This document shows positions 33,031 to 42,700 of a stretch of DNA of 64,000 bases, one piece after another; within the stretch, counting starts at the first letter, position 1; each line of letters begins with the position of its first letter. Both the position numbers and the translations under genes were made by a program. The notes under the pieces were generated by a model. It saw only the letters and a program-made list of their open reading frames with translations, was not told where the DNA came from and did no database searches. The stretch comes from Rhodococcus rhodnii (lineage in GTDB: Bacteria > Actinomycetota > Actinomycetes > Mycobacteriales > Pseudonocardiaceae), in NCBI GenBank assembly GCA_000720375.1, contig JOAA01000012.1, positions 124,001 to 188,000 of the forward strand, read 5' to 3'.

Positions 33031-34302
33031 ATGTCCACTCAATTGCGAAGGGCGGTCACGTCCAGCTACTTAGGCAGCGTGATCGAGTACTACGACTTCC
33101 TGCTCTACGGCACGGCGTCGGCCGTGGTGTTCAACAAGGTCTTCTTCGCCAACATGGATCCGTTGCTGGCCAGTGTCGCCAGCTTCGGCACGTTCGCGAC
33201 CGGGTACCTGGCCAGGCCGATCGGCGGAATCCTCTTCGGACACTTCGGCGATCTGCTGGGGCGCAAGCGGATGCTCGTGCTGTCGATGACGTTGATGGGT
33301 GTCGCCAGCTTCCTCATCGGCCTGCTCCCGACGTACGCCCAGGTCGGCGGCCTGGCACCGATCGGACTGGTGGTGCTGCGGCTGATCCAGGGCATCGCGG
33401 TCGGCGGCGAGTGGGGCGGATCGGTGCTGTTGTCCGCCGAACACGCCACGTCACGCCGAGGCCTGTGGGCCGGGTTCACGAACGCGGGCGCGCCGACCGG
33501 GATGGTGCTGTCGACCGCGGTGCTGACCGGGACGTCCGCCGTGCTCGGTGAGCAGGCGTTCCTGGACTGGGGCTGGCGGATTCCGTTCCTGCTCAGCATT
33601 CTGCTGCTGGCGGTCGGCTTGTTCGTCCGGGTCAAGGTCGAGGAGACGCCCGCCTTCAAGGCGATGCGCGCCGCCCCTCGGCGCAGGCTGCCTGTGGTGG
33701 AGGTGTTGCGCAGCCATCCGAAGAAGTTGCTGCTGGGCATCGGAGTCGGATTCGCCGCGTTCGTCGCACAGTCCACTTTGACCACGTTCGTGATCTCGTA
33801 CGCCGTTCGGGCCGGGCACACCCGGCAAGGTGTGCTGAACGTGCTGACGATCAGCTCGGCCGGTGCGGTCTTCGGGATCCTGGTGTTCTCCGCCATGTCC
33901 GACCGGTTCGGCAGGCGGCCGATCGTGCTCGTGGGCACGATCGCCATGGCGGCCTGGTCGTTCCTCCTCTTCCCGATGATCGATGCCCGAAGTGCCGGCC
34001 TGCTGCTCCTGGCTTTGGTTGTCGGCCAAGCCGTCCTGCACGCCATGATGTACGGGCCGTTGGCCGCGCTGTACTCCGAGATGTTCAGCACGGAGTACCG
34101 GTACACCGGCGCGTCGTTGGCGTACCAGATCGGTGGGCTAGGCGCCGGTCTCGCGCCGGTGCTGTTCGCGGAGGTCCAGCGGGCCGGCGGCGGTACCCTG
34201 GCGATTTCCGCTACGGTCGCGGCTTTCTGTTTGCTCGCGGCGGGATGTGTGCTTGCGTTGAAGGAGACCAACAAACAGGACCTGATCCCAGTCGCTGCGT
34301 AG
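33031..34302 (+). CDS. MFS transporter, metabolite:H+ symporter (MHS) type
   Basis: The ATG at 33031 follows the MaoC gene by 11 nt. The 423-residue, 12-helix protein starts with the MHS signature SSYLGSVIEYYDFLLYGTAS and has GGILFGHFGDLLGRKRML between helices 2 and 3. Family members (ProP, ShiA, KgtP) import organic acids, betaines or shikimate with protons. In this operon it most likely imports the catabolised acid (inference). Confidence 0.92.
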   Translation: MSTQLRRAVTSSYLGSVIEYYDFLLYGTASAVVFNKVFFANMDPLLASVASFGTFATGYLARPIGGILFGHFGDLLGRKRMLVLSMTLMGVASFLIGLLPTYAQVGGLAPIGLVVLRLIQGIAVGGEWGGSVLLSAEHATSRRGLWAGFTNAGAPTGMVLSTAVLTGTSAVLGEQAFLDWGWRIPFLLSILLLAVGLFVRVKVEETPAFKAMRAAPRRRLPVVEVLRSHPKKLLLGIGVGFAAFVAQSTLTTFVISYAVRAGHTRQGVLNVLTISSAGAVFGILVFSAMSDRFGRRPIVLVGTIAMAAWSFLLFPMIDARSAGLLLLALVVGQAVLHAMMYGPLAALYSEMFSTEYRYTGASLAYQIGGLGAGLAPVLFAEVQRAGGGTLAISATVAAFCLLAAGCVLALKETNKQDLIPVAA

Positions 34303-34311
34303 GGGAGTCCA

Positions 34312-35754
34312 ATGACCAACGAGGGTTTGGGCAGCTGGCCGGCGCGCCGGGCGATGATGACGCCGGATCGCATCGCGATCGTCTATCAGGACCGGTCGAT
34401 GACGTACGACGAGTTCTTCACCCGTGCGACCCGGGTGGCGTCGCGGTTGCGGGCCAGCGGCGTGGCGAAGGGTGACAGGGTCGCGTATCTCGGGCCGAAT
34501 CACCCGGCGTTCGTGGAGACGATGTTCGCGACCCACATGCTCGGCGCGATCTTCGTACCGCTGAACTTCCGCCTGGCCACACCGGAACTGCAGTACATGA
34601 TCGCGGACGCGGGCATCAAGATCATCGTCCGCGATCCGGTGACCGCGGACGTCACGGGCCCCGAGATCATCTCGTTGGACTCCTACGAAACCTGGCTCGC
34701 CGCAGGATCGGACGAGCCGATCGACGTCCCGGTGGCACAGGACGAGATCGCGTTCATCCTCTACACCTCGGGTACCACAGGACGGCCCAAGGGCGCGATG
34801 TTGAGCCACGCCAACCAGATCTGGAACACCTACAACGTCCTGGTGTCGTTCGACGTCGCGGGCGACGAGGTCTCCCTGATCTCCGCGCCGTTGTTCCACG
34901 TCGCCGCACTCGGGCAATCCTTGTTGCCCACCTTCATCAAGGGTGGCTGCTCGGTGATCACGCCGAACTGGGACGTCGACATGGTGTACGACCTCATCGA
35001 ACGGCACCGGGTCACGTGGATGTTCGGCGTGACAACGATGTTCGCGGGGATGGCCCAGTCACCTCGGTGGGCTTCGGCGGATCTGTCGTCCGTGCGCTGC
35101 CTGATGTCCGGCGGCGCCCCGATCCCGCTTTCGCTGATCGAGACATACCAGGAACGCGGATTGGTGTTCCAGCAGGGCTACGGCCTCACCGAGACCTCGC
35201 CGGGCGCCACGATGCTGGAGGCTCGGCAGAGCGTCCGCAAGGCTGGATCGGCGGGTGTGCCGGTGTTCTTCACGTCGGTCCGGGTCGAGGCTCCCGTCGG
35301 CGAGCCCGGCGAGGTGCTGATCAAAGGACCGAACGTCACGCCGGGCTATTGGAACAACCCGGTGGCGACCGAGGCGGCGTTCGAGGACGGCTGGTTCCGT
35401 TCGGGTGATCTCGCGGTCGTGGACAAGGAGGGCTACCTGTACATCGTCGACCGGGTGAAGGACATGTTCATCTCCGGCGGGGAGAACGTGTACCCGGCCG
35501 AGGTCGAAAGCGTGATCTTCGGGCATCCGTCGGTTGCCGAGGTGGCCGTGATCGGGGTGCCGGACCCGAAGTGGGGCGAGGTCGGCAAGGCTTTCGTGGT
35601 GTGCTGCCCGGACACCGGGCTGACCCTCGCCGAACTGCAGGAGTTCCTGGCTTCCAGGTTGGCGAAGTACAAGATCCCTGTGCATCTGGAGGTGGTCACC
35701 GGGTTGCCGCGGACAGGTTCCGGAAAGGTCCAGAAGGCCAAGCTGCGTGAATGA
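34312..35754 (+). CDS. Acyl-CoA synthetase (AMP-forming, class I adenylate-forming)
   Basis: The 480-residue ligase has the P-loop motif FILYTSGTTGRPKGAMLSH (near residue 155), a QQGYGLTET block, the hinge region FRSGDLAVVDKEGYLYIVDR and the catalytic lysine in PRTGSGKVQKAKLRE at the end. It activates a carboxylic acid to acyl-CoA. It is the last gene of the operon and supplies the CoA thioester for the MaoC hydratase and SDR. Substrate not deducible; it resembles fadD-type and feruloyl/cyclohexane carboxylate ligases. Confidence 0.92.
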   Translation: MTNEGLGSWPARRAMMTPDRIAIVYQDRSMTYDEFFTRATRVASRLRASGVAKGDRVAYLGPNHPAFVETMFATHMLGAIFVPLNFRLATPELQYMIADAGIKIIVRDPVTADVTGPEIISLDSYETWLAAGSDEPIDVPVAQDEIAFILYTSGTTGRPKGAMLSHANQIWNTYNVLVSFDVAGDEVSLISAPLFHVAALGQSLLPTFIKGGCSVITPNWDVDMVYDLIERHRVTWMFGVTTMFAGMAQSPRWASADLSSVRCLMSGGAPIPLSLIETYQERGLVFQQGYGLTETSPGATMLEARQSVRKAGSAGVPVFFTSVRVEAPVGEPGEVLIKGPNVTPGYWNNPVATEAAFEDGWFRSGDLAVVDKEGYLYIVDRVKDMFISGGENVYPAEVESVIFGHPSVAEVAVIGVPDPKWGEVGKAFVVCCPDTGLTLAELQEFLASRLAKYKIPVHLEVVTGLPRTGSGKVQKAKLRE

Positions 35755-35782
35755 GGGTCCAGCAGGTCCGATCGAAGCCGCG

Positions 35783-35828
35783 TTGACAACCCCCTGGTCG
35801 TGAACGTATGTTCATGAACAAGCGTTCA
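35783..35828 (+). promoter_or_regulatory. Promoter with overlapping 28-bp palindromic TetR-type operator
   Basis: TTGACA (35783-35788), 18-nt spacer and TATGTT (35807-35812) form a strong promoter. The 28-bp dyad at 35801-35828, TGAACG-TA-TGTTCATGAACA-AG-CGTTCA, covers the -10 box. Its 12-bp centre is perfectly palindromic and the outer 6-bp arms match; only the two N2 spacers break symmetry. The TetR regulator encoded second in this operon is the obvious ligand. Confidence 0.75.
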
Positions 35829-35847
35829 TGACTTTGGGGGTGCGACG

Positions 35848-36660
35848 ATGAGCATCGTGAACTCCGCGCAGGCAGAGGCGTGGAACGGGTACGAGGGCCA
35901 GCACTGGGCCGCGCATGATTCGCGGTACGACGCGATGAACAGCGGCTTCAACCAGTTCGTGCTCAACCACATTGGACCGGACGACCGGGTCCTGGACATA
36001 GGATGTGGCAACGGTCAGCTGACTCGGCTGGCCGCTGGGGCCGGCAGGTCGGCGACTGGGGTCGACCTGTCGGCCCCTATGCTCTCGGTTGCGCGGCTGC
36101 GCGCCGCCGACGTGCTCAACGTGACGTTCACGCAGGGCGACGCGCAGGTCTTTCCCTTCGAGGCAGGCTCCTTCGACATCGCCATCAGCCGGTTCGGGAT
36201 CATGTTCTTCGCCGATCCGGTCGCCGCGTTCGCCAACATCCGCCGGGCGCTCGCGTCGGACGGCCGGTTGGCGTTCCTGTGCATGACCTCGTTGCAGGAC
36301 ACGGATCTCGGCACGGTATTCAACGCGATGGGCGAGTATCTCCCGTGGCCGACAGGTGCGGACGGGTCGGGACCGACGTCGTTCGCGGATCCCGCGCGGA
36401 CCGAATCGGTGTTGTCGGACGCCGGATTCCGGGACATCACGTGCACGCGCGTGCAGGCCGACCAGATCTGGGGCCGTGACGTCCAAGACGCCACCGAGTT
36501 CTTCGCCGACTGGGGGCCGGTGAAGTACCACATGGGGCTCGCCGGTCCCGAAGCCGCGGCCAAGGCCAAGGAAGCGCTTGCTAGGGCACTTGAGCCGTTC
36601 GAGACACCGGAAGCCGTGAAGCTGCGCGGGCACGCCTGGCTCGTGCAGGCGAAAGCCTGA
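35848..36660 (+). CDS. Class I SAM-dependent methyltransferase
   Basis: The 270-residue protein has SAM motif I as VLDIGCGNGQLTRLA (near residue 49), an acidic GVDLSAPML motif II loop, and VFPFEAGSFDIAISRFGIMFF as motif IV/post region, typical of UbiE/Methyltransf_11 enzymes. Substrate unknown; small molecule likely. Its stop and the TetR start overlap (TGATG), so the two are co-expressed from the operator-covered promoter. A TetR that controls its own methyltransferase suggests inactivation or efflux-like detoxification of a ligand (inference). Confidence 0.9.
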   Translation: MSIVNSAQAEAWNGYEGQHWAAHDSRYDAMNSGFNQFVLNHIGPDDRVLDIGCGNGQLTRLAAGAGRSATGVDLSAPMLSVARLRAADVLNVTFTQGDAQVFPFEAGSFDIAISRFGIMFFADPVAAFANIRRALASDGRLAFLCMTSLQDTDLGTVFNAMGEYLPWPTGADGSGPTSFADPARTESVLSDAGFRDITCTRVQADQIWGRDVQDATEFFADWGPVKYHMGLAGPEAAAKAKEALARALEPFETPEAVKLRGHAWLVQAKA

Positions 36661-37232
36661 TGTCTCCACGGAAAACGAACCTGCGCGAGCAACTGGTCGC
36701 CACGGCCGCCGCGATGATCGCCGAGCGGGGCACCGCCGGGTTGACCGTCCGGGCGATCGCCAAGCAGGCAGGTGTCGCGGACGGCGTGCTGTACAACCAC
36801 TTCAGCGACAAGGAAGAACTTCTCGCGCAGTCGTTGGTCACGCATGTCCGCAACGTCGAAGCCACCCTCGGCGAGCTGCCGGAGGCGGGCGAAGGCTCGG
36901 TCGAGGCGAACCTCAAGGCCCACTTGGCGTACGGCCTCGCCCTGCACAAAGCGATCCTGCCTGCCTTCGCCGGTCTGATCGGGCAGGCGGCCGTCCTGGA
37001 ACGGCTGGGGGACTTGGAAAACGACAGCTGGCGGGATCGCTTGGCCGCGTACCTCCACGCGGAGAAGGACATCGGCAGGCTACGGCCGGATGCCGACGTC
37101 GGCACGGCGGCGGCGTTGCTCGTCGGAATCTGCCACGAGACCGTGCTTTCCGGGTTGATGCCGCACACTCCGGCAAGCCGTGAACCGGACGTGGACAGGA
37201 TCGTCGCGACCGTTCTGACCGGGATCAAATAA
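36660..37232 (+). CDS. TetR-family transcriptional regulator
   Basis: The 190-residue protein has a standard N-terminal helix-turn-helix (about residues 10-55, MIAERGTAGLTVRAIAKQAG, then DGVLYNHFSDKEELLAQ) and a helical sensor domain. It is coupled to the methyltransferase gene and probably represses the operon through the dyad at 35801-35828. Its last 8 bp overlap the end of the convergent hydrolase-LuxR gene. Confidence 0.93.
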   Translation: MSPRKTNLREQLVATAAAMIAERGTAGLTVRAIAKQAGVADGVLYNHFSDKEELLAQSLVTHVRNVEATLGELPEAGEGSVEANLKAHLAYGLALHKAILPAFAGLIGQAAVLERLGDLENDSWRDRLAAYLHAEKDIGRLRPDADVGTAAALLVGICHETVLSGLMPHTPASREPDVDRIVATVLTGIK

Positions 37233-38214
37233 GGCCGGACCGTGCCGCGTGCGCCGCGGCCGCGGTGCGGGACGGCAACCCGAGTTTGGTGCGGATGTTG
37301 GCCACGTGCCGGTGCACGGTATGTGCGCTCAACGTCAGCCGTTGCGCGATTTCCTGATCGCTCATGCCGGCCGCGACCAGGCGAAGAACGTCGATCTCCC
37401 GTGTCGACAACGACATGGTGTCCACTGTGGAAGAAGGTGCGGCGCCGAGGAAGCGGAAGGTGTGCTCGGCGATCGCGGCCGAGTCGCCCGCCCACGGCAT
37501 GTGGTTCACGCCGTCCAACGGGACCAGTGTGGCGCCGGGGATCGTCGAAGCGAGCGACCGGCCGAGACGAAACGGGACCACGCGGTCGTTGCGGCGATGC
37601 AGGACCAGCGTCGGCGCCTCGATCTGGCGCAGATGTTCACGCACGTCGAACTTGTACACCGCCTGCAACGCCGTGGCCGCTTCCGCCGGGCTCATCGTGG
37701 CGCGCTGGAACCGGATGAACTCGGTGCGGTCCTCGGCGCTGGAGTCGGGCAGGAACAGGTCGGCGAGAAACCTCGACCCGACACCCCAATGCCGGCCGAG
37801 GATGTCCACAATGGACGACTGGGCTTCCGGTGTGGTGATCTCGGCACCGTAGGCGTACGCCCCGTAGAGCACGAGACGGTCGACGCGGTCGGGATACAGC
37901 GCCGCGTAGGCGGCGGAAACGCAGCCGCCGGAAGACGCGCCGAGCAACGAAACCGGTGCGCCGACCTGGGTGACGACCGCGTCGAGGGTGGCCAATTGGT
38001 CTTCAAGGGAAGGCCCGATCGCCCGGCCGTAACGGATCAGCGTGACACCGCCCGCGAGCAGGCTCATGAACTTACGGAAGGCGGCCATCTGCCATTCCTG
38101 CTCAAGATCACAGCACCACCAGCCGCCCGCGATCAGCGGCGGGCCGGATCCCATGGCCGCCCACGCCACCTCACGGTCGCCCACGTGCGCGAAACGGACC
38201 AGCGGTGTTGCCAC
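37225..38214 (-). CDS. Alpha/beta hydrolase fused to LuxR-type helix-turn-helix
   Basis: Start at GTG 38214 (VATPLVRFAHVGDREVAWA). Residues 1 to about 255 form an alpha/beta hydrolase: nucleophile elbow GASSGG (Ser near residue 96), Asp in RRNDRVVPF and His in DGVNHMPW. Residues about 265-329 form a LuxR DNA-binding domain (LSTREIDVLRLVAAGMSDQE, TVHRHVANIRTKLG). The hydrolase would serve as sensor, either cleaving or just binding its ligand, and the HTH as effector. Such fusions are known in actinobacteria and proteobacteria but ligands are mostly unknown. The gene is divergent from a methyltransferase gene. Confidence 0.9.
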   Translation of the reverse strand: MATPLVRFAHVGDREVAWAAMGSGPPLIAGGWWCCDLEQEWQMAAFRKFMSLLAGGVTLIRYGRAIGPSLEDQLATLDAVVTQVGAPVSLLGASSGGCVSAAYAALYPDRVDRLVLYGAYAYGAEITTPEAQSSIVDILGRHWGVGSRFLADLFLPDSSAEDRTEFIRFQRATMSPAEAATALQAVYKFDVREHLRQIEAPTLVLHRRNDRVVPFRLGRSLASTIPGATLVPLDGVNHMPWAGDSAAIAEHTFRFLGAAPSSTVDTMSLSTREIDVLRLVAAGMSDQEIAQRLTLSAHTVHRHVANIRTKLGLPSRTAAAAHAARSGLI

Positions 38215-38310
38215 GCCATCAAGCGTAGCCGGGTGGCCGGGATCGGCCAGTAGCCAAAATGGCCTGTTCCGGCGATGCGACCGGTGATCCGTGGCGGCGA
38301 AGGTGATCGC

Positions 38311-38973
38311 ATGAAAGAGAGTTTCTTCGCCGCGGTCTACGACCCGTTCCTCTGGTTGGGGGAGCAGCGCGGCATGCGAGCACGTCGTGCCGCGCTGCTG
38401 AGCGAGGCCAAGGGCCGGGTACTGGAAATCGGTGCGGGAACCGGGCTGAACCTCCGGCACTACAGCAGTGAAGTGAGCGAGCTGATCCTCACCGAGCCGG
38501 TCGAGGCGATGTACAAAAGGCTGCGCCAAAGGGCAGCCGGACGGCCGGAAGTCGTTGTACGCCAGACACCTGGCCACGATCTGCCCGCGCAGGACGGCAG
38601 CGTGGACACCGTCGTGTCGACCCTCGTGCTCTGCACAGTCGCCGAAGTCGAGCCGGTGCTGGCGGAGATCGCCAGGGTGCTGCGGCCTGGCGGGCGTTTC
38701 CTGTTCTGCGAACACGTGCTGGCCAAGGACAGCAAACGCGCGCGGACGCAGCGCCGGGTGGCGCCGTACTGGATGAAGTTCGCAGGCGGCTGCTACCCGG
38801 ACAGGGACACCGCGAGCGCATTGGCCGAACGTTTCGACATCACGCGAATGGAGGATGAGCGTTGGCACGGCATGCCATCGTGGGTGCGTCCGTTGATCAC
38901 TGGTGCGGCGTCGGCACGGGAGTGTGTGGCACACCCATGGCACACCCGTGTCACGCCTACAGGTCATGGGTGA
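38311..38973 (+). CDS. Class I SAM-dependent methyltransferase
   Basis: Start at ATG 38311 after GAAGGTGA. The 220-residue protein has motif I as RVLEIGAGTGLNLRHY (near residue 37), SVDTVVSTLVLCTV as motif IV and ARVLRPGGRFLFCEHV as motif VI, a Methyltransf_11/thiol methyltransferase-like pattern. The C-terminal 30 residues (after WVRPLITGAA) look non-family, and the underlying DNA has a short direct repeat GGCACACCC, so the C-terminus may have been extended by a frame change. Confidence 0.9.
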   Translation: MKESFFAAVYDPFLWLGEQRGMRARRAALLSEAKGRVLEIGAGTGLNLRHYSSEVSELILTEPVEAMYKRLRQRAAGRPEVVVRQTPGHDLPAQDGSVDTVVSTLVLCTVAEVEPVLAEIARVLRPGGRFLFCEHVLAKDSKRARTQRRVAPYWMKFAGGCYPDRDTASALAERFDITRMEDERWHGMPSWVRPLITGAASARECVAHPWHTRVTPTGHG

Positions 38974-38986
38974 GTACCGGGGTGGA

Positions 38987-39766
38987 ATGAACTATTGGCA
39001 GCGGGCGACGGGCAGCTGGCAGGTGCGGCTGGTCGGCGAGGTCGCTGTGCACGGGATGGACGGCACGTGGGAAGCGCCCGACGTGGGCAGCCGCAAGGCA
39101 CGGACCTTGTTGGCGTTGCTGGGCGTGGCACAGGGGCGCATGGTGACGGTGGAGACGATCGGCGAGGAGCTATGGGGCGACGCCCCGCCGCGCCAGCCGA
39201 GAGCCAACGTGGCCACGCTGGTGTCCCGGTTACGGGCCAGATTCGGTGCGTCGGTGATCATCGGCGGCCGGCGTGGGTACCGGCTCGGTGACACGATCCG
39301 GGTGGACCTGCACGATGCCGCGCAGGACATCACGTACGCCGAGTCCGCGTTGAGCACCGGTCGGCCGGGGACCGGTCTGGTCGCGGCGGAGAACGGCCTT
39401 GACCTGATCGGCACGAACGTTGTGCTGATGGATTACCCGACGCCCGAGTGGGCAGAGCGGGCGCGGGCAATGCAGACGGGGTTGCTGCGTCGGGGGCGGC
39501 ACGCGGGTGCGGAGTGCGCGTTGCGGGTCGGCCAACCAGCCAAGGCACAGGCCATTGCCGAGGCGGCGATCATCGCCGACCCGTTGGACGAACGGGCGCA
39601 CGGGATGCTCATGCGGGCACACGACGCGTTGGGGGAGCCGGCACGGGCGCTGGTGGCGTACGAACGGCTGCGTACAACACTGGCGACCGAGCTGGGCACT
39701 GGTCCCGTGGCCGCGATCCGTGACCTGCACGTGGCCATCCTGCGGGCAAACGCTGTTTCCGCGTGA
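38987..39766 (+). CDS. SARP/BTAD-family transcriptional regulator
   Basis: The ATG at 38987 follows GGGGTGGA. The 259-residue protein has an OmpR-like DNA-binding domain (about residues 15-100: RKARTLLALLGVAQGRMVTV, then ELWGDAPPRQPRANVATLVS) and a bacterial transcriptional activator domain (about 105-255, ending LGTGPVAAIRDLHVAIL). SARPs activate secondary-metabolite genes. This is the short form without ATPase or TPR domains. It ends 2 bp from the end of a convergent ATPase gene that lacks a DNA-binding domain. Confidence 0.9.
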   Translation: MNYWQRATGSWQVRLVGEVAVHGMDGTWEAPDVGSRKARTLLALLGVAQGRMVTVETIGEELWGDAPPRQPRANVATLVSRLRARFGASVIIGGRRGYRLGDTIRVDLHDAAQDITYAESALSTGRPGTGLVAAENGLDLIGTNVVLMDYPTPEWAERARAMQTGLLRRGRHAGAECALRVGQPAKAQAIAEAAIIADPLDERAHGMLMRAHDALGEPARALVAYERLRTTLATELGTGPVAAIRDLHVAILRANAVSA

Positions 39767-39768
39767 GG

Positions 39769-42700
39769 TCAGGGATCCCGCTGCACACGCCACTGCCGGG
39801 TGGTGGGCGTGTAGCGGCAGGAGGTGCCGGTGGTGACTGCCGTGCGCAGCTCACCACCGAGCACCGGATCGTGCTCGTTGATCACGTCGAGGGCACGTTT
39901 GATCGCCTTGCGCACGGCCGTTCGCGCCCGTTCGGGGGAGGACGCGAAGCCGCGGACTCGTCCGCCCAGACCCATGGCGCGGACGAGTTCGTTGGCGACC
40001 GCGTCGCGTTCCGTGCGCAGCCGTTCCGCTTTGGCCGCGTCACCGTTCGTTTCGGCGTCGTCGATGGCTTTGTCCAGGTCACGGACACGCTTTCGGTACG
40101 CGTCGACTGCTGTGTCGTCCAGCAGTTCCTGGCGCCCGGCGAGCACCGCCGACCCGACCAGGTCCACCGCGGCAAGGTCCTCGCCGGGGTTCTCGAGCAG
40201 CCGACTGAGGTAGTCGAGGCCGACGAGGTCAGGCAGCCGATAGGTGTTGCTGCCACTGCGGACAGTCCAACCGGCACTCCACTGCAGCACGGCCGGAGTC
40301 GTCGACGGCGCCAGCGTTTCCGCCTGCGCGGTCCACTGCTCGACGCGAGTGGTCATGCCTATCGCGCCGGCTTCGTCGATTGCCTGCGCCAGCAAAGCCC
40401 GTGCCCGCTCGAGATCACCGGGCCTGCCGCGGGCGACAAGGGCTTTGGCGAGTTGTGCGCGGCTGTTGGCCAGCGCGGGCCGGTTCTCGATCCGGACGTT
40501 GACCTTGATCGCCTTCTCCAGGTACGCCACAGCGCCGACCGGATCGCCGGCGACGAGCGACGCGACGCCGAGCGAAGTCGCGACCGCACCGAGACAGCAG
40601 ACCGCGAGCGACACCATGACCGGCAGATCTTCGAACGGCCGCAACAACTCCACGACTTCGGCGGCCAACGACGCGTCGTTGAGCAGCGCGGATGCCTCCG
40701 CCAGGCCGACCATCGCGGCCAGCCAGGTGCTCGACTTGGGTACGTTGGCCAAGCCGATCTCAAGCATCGGCGCCAACGCGGCACGAGCCTCGGCGTGCCT
40801 GCCGTCTCGCGCGAGGACCATCACGGCCGATGCGCGGAAGCCGTATTCGCCGACAGCGAGTGTCGCGGACTTCAGGGTTTGCGTGACCAGGTCGGCCAGT
40901 TCGGCGTCCCGGCCCTGCAGCCAGCGGATGTCCAGCAACTGGGCGGCGTAGTAGCCGGTGGAGTCGGCGTCCCCGACCTCAAGGCCTTGCTGCAGGCATT
41001 TGGCGGCGGCTTCCTCGGCCTCGTCGAACCTGCCCGCCCGGATCAGCCGCATCACGTCCATGCACGCCACGATGAAACCCGTGGACGCGACGCCGAGCGT
41101 GGCGGATCGTTGCCGCAACTCGGTCAACGAGCGCTCCGCGCCAGGATTGCCGAGCAGGTACAGATCCGTTGTGCGCCACAGCAAACCGAACAGCGCGAGG
41201 ATTCCGTCACCCGCGGCGGACGCGGCCGCGATCTGCTCCTCGGCAAGGGGCAGGCGCATCTCGGCGTGTTCAGGGCTGAGCAAAGCGTGATGTGTCAACG
41301 AAAGCGCGTCAGCCAGGGCGTGCGGGTCACCGATCGCCCTGGTTCGCTCCATGGCTTGGAGAACCTCGTCAACGGCCGAGCCTTCGTACACGGCCTCGGC
41401 GGCCAACCGGACCGAAAGCCTGCAGCGCAAGGAACGTTGGTACTGCGGCAACATCGCCAGTGCGGCCCGTTGGCGGGCAAGGACATGACCACGGACCGCG
41501 GCATTGCGGTACTCGTGCACCCATACGCCGCCCAGCCCTAGCACCGAACGGGCCAACAGGACTGGGTCGCCGGACCGTTCGGCGGCGTCGGTCGATTCCT
41601 CGAACGCGGCACGGGCGTCGTTCAGACGACCGCACGCCAGCACTGCGTCGGCGTACTCGATCAGGAGCTCGGCACGTCCCGGCAGGTCAGGGCTGTGCTG
41701 CGCGAGCGTGACCGCTCGGCTGAGCAGGTCCGCCGCGCGCTCGTAGGCGTAGCCACGGCGCAACGAATCCGCCGCCGCCCGGCACGCGCCGACCGCGATC
41801 TCCGCGTCGGCGTTCGAGCGCATGGCCGCGACGAGGGCGTGGTGCGCGATGCGTTCCGGGTTGCCCGTCAGGATTGCCGCGGCTCGGGCGTGCGCGTCCA
41901 GCAGTTCGGTCGTGTCGAACTGGTCGAGCGCCGCCTCCCGCACCAAGTCGTGGAAGGTGCATCCGTTCGGTCTAAGCTCGACGAGCCCTTTGGCCTGTGC
42001 CGCGGTCAACGCCCGCAGGACTTCGGCGGGGGAGTGGCCGGAGATGTTCGCGACCTCACTGACCGAACCGTCCACCCCGAGCAGTGCGGCGAACGCCAGA
42101 ATCCGGCTGTGTTCCGGCGTGAGGCGGGTCACCGCCTCGGTGATGGCATGCTCCAAAGTGGCCGGTCCGGTTCCGGTCCAGCCGCGATCCACCGCACGGG
42201 CAAGGTAAAGCGGGCTGCCGCCGGTGACCCGCAGCAACGTCGTGGCCACAGTCTGGTCAGGACTCGCCTGGCCGTGCGCGTCCAGCAACGCCGTTACGTC
42301 GTTGAGGTCGAACGGTCGTAACGCGATGGTCGTGGCGCCTGCCTGCAGCTCACCGAGCAACGTTTCGGCGGCGACACTGCTCTGCGACGGCGTGTTCCGC
42401 CTGGTGAGAACCATGACCAGCGGCAACCGGTCCAGCGTGGCGGCGAGGAACCGGGTGAGCAGCAGCGCACTTTCGTCCGCGTAATGCACGTCATCGATGA
42501 CGATCATCGTCGGCGTCTTGCCGCGGGACGCCATGAGCAGGTCGCCGACTGCGGCGAACCGCGCGAACCGTTCCGGGTCAACGTGATCACGACCTGAGTC
42601 GGCAGCAAGCAGATCAGCACCCGCCGGGCCGGCCAACGCAGGCAGGACGGCGGGCCACGGCCACAACGCGGGCGCGCCACCGTGCGGCCAGCAACGGCCC

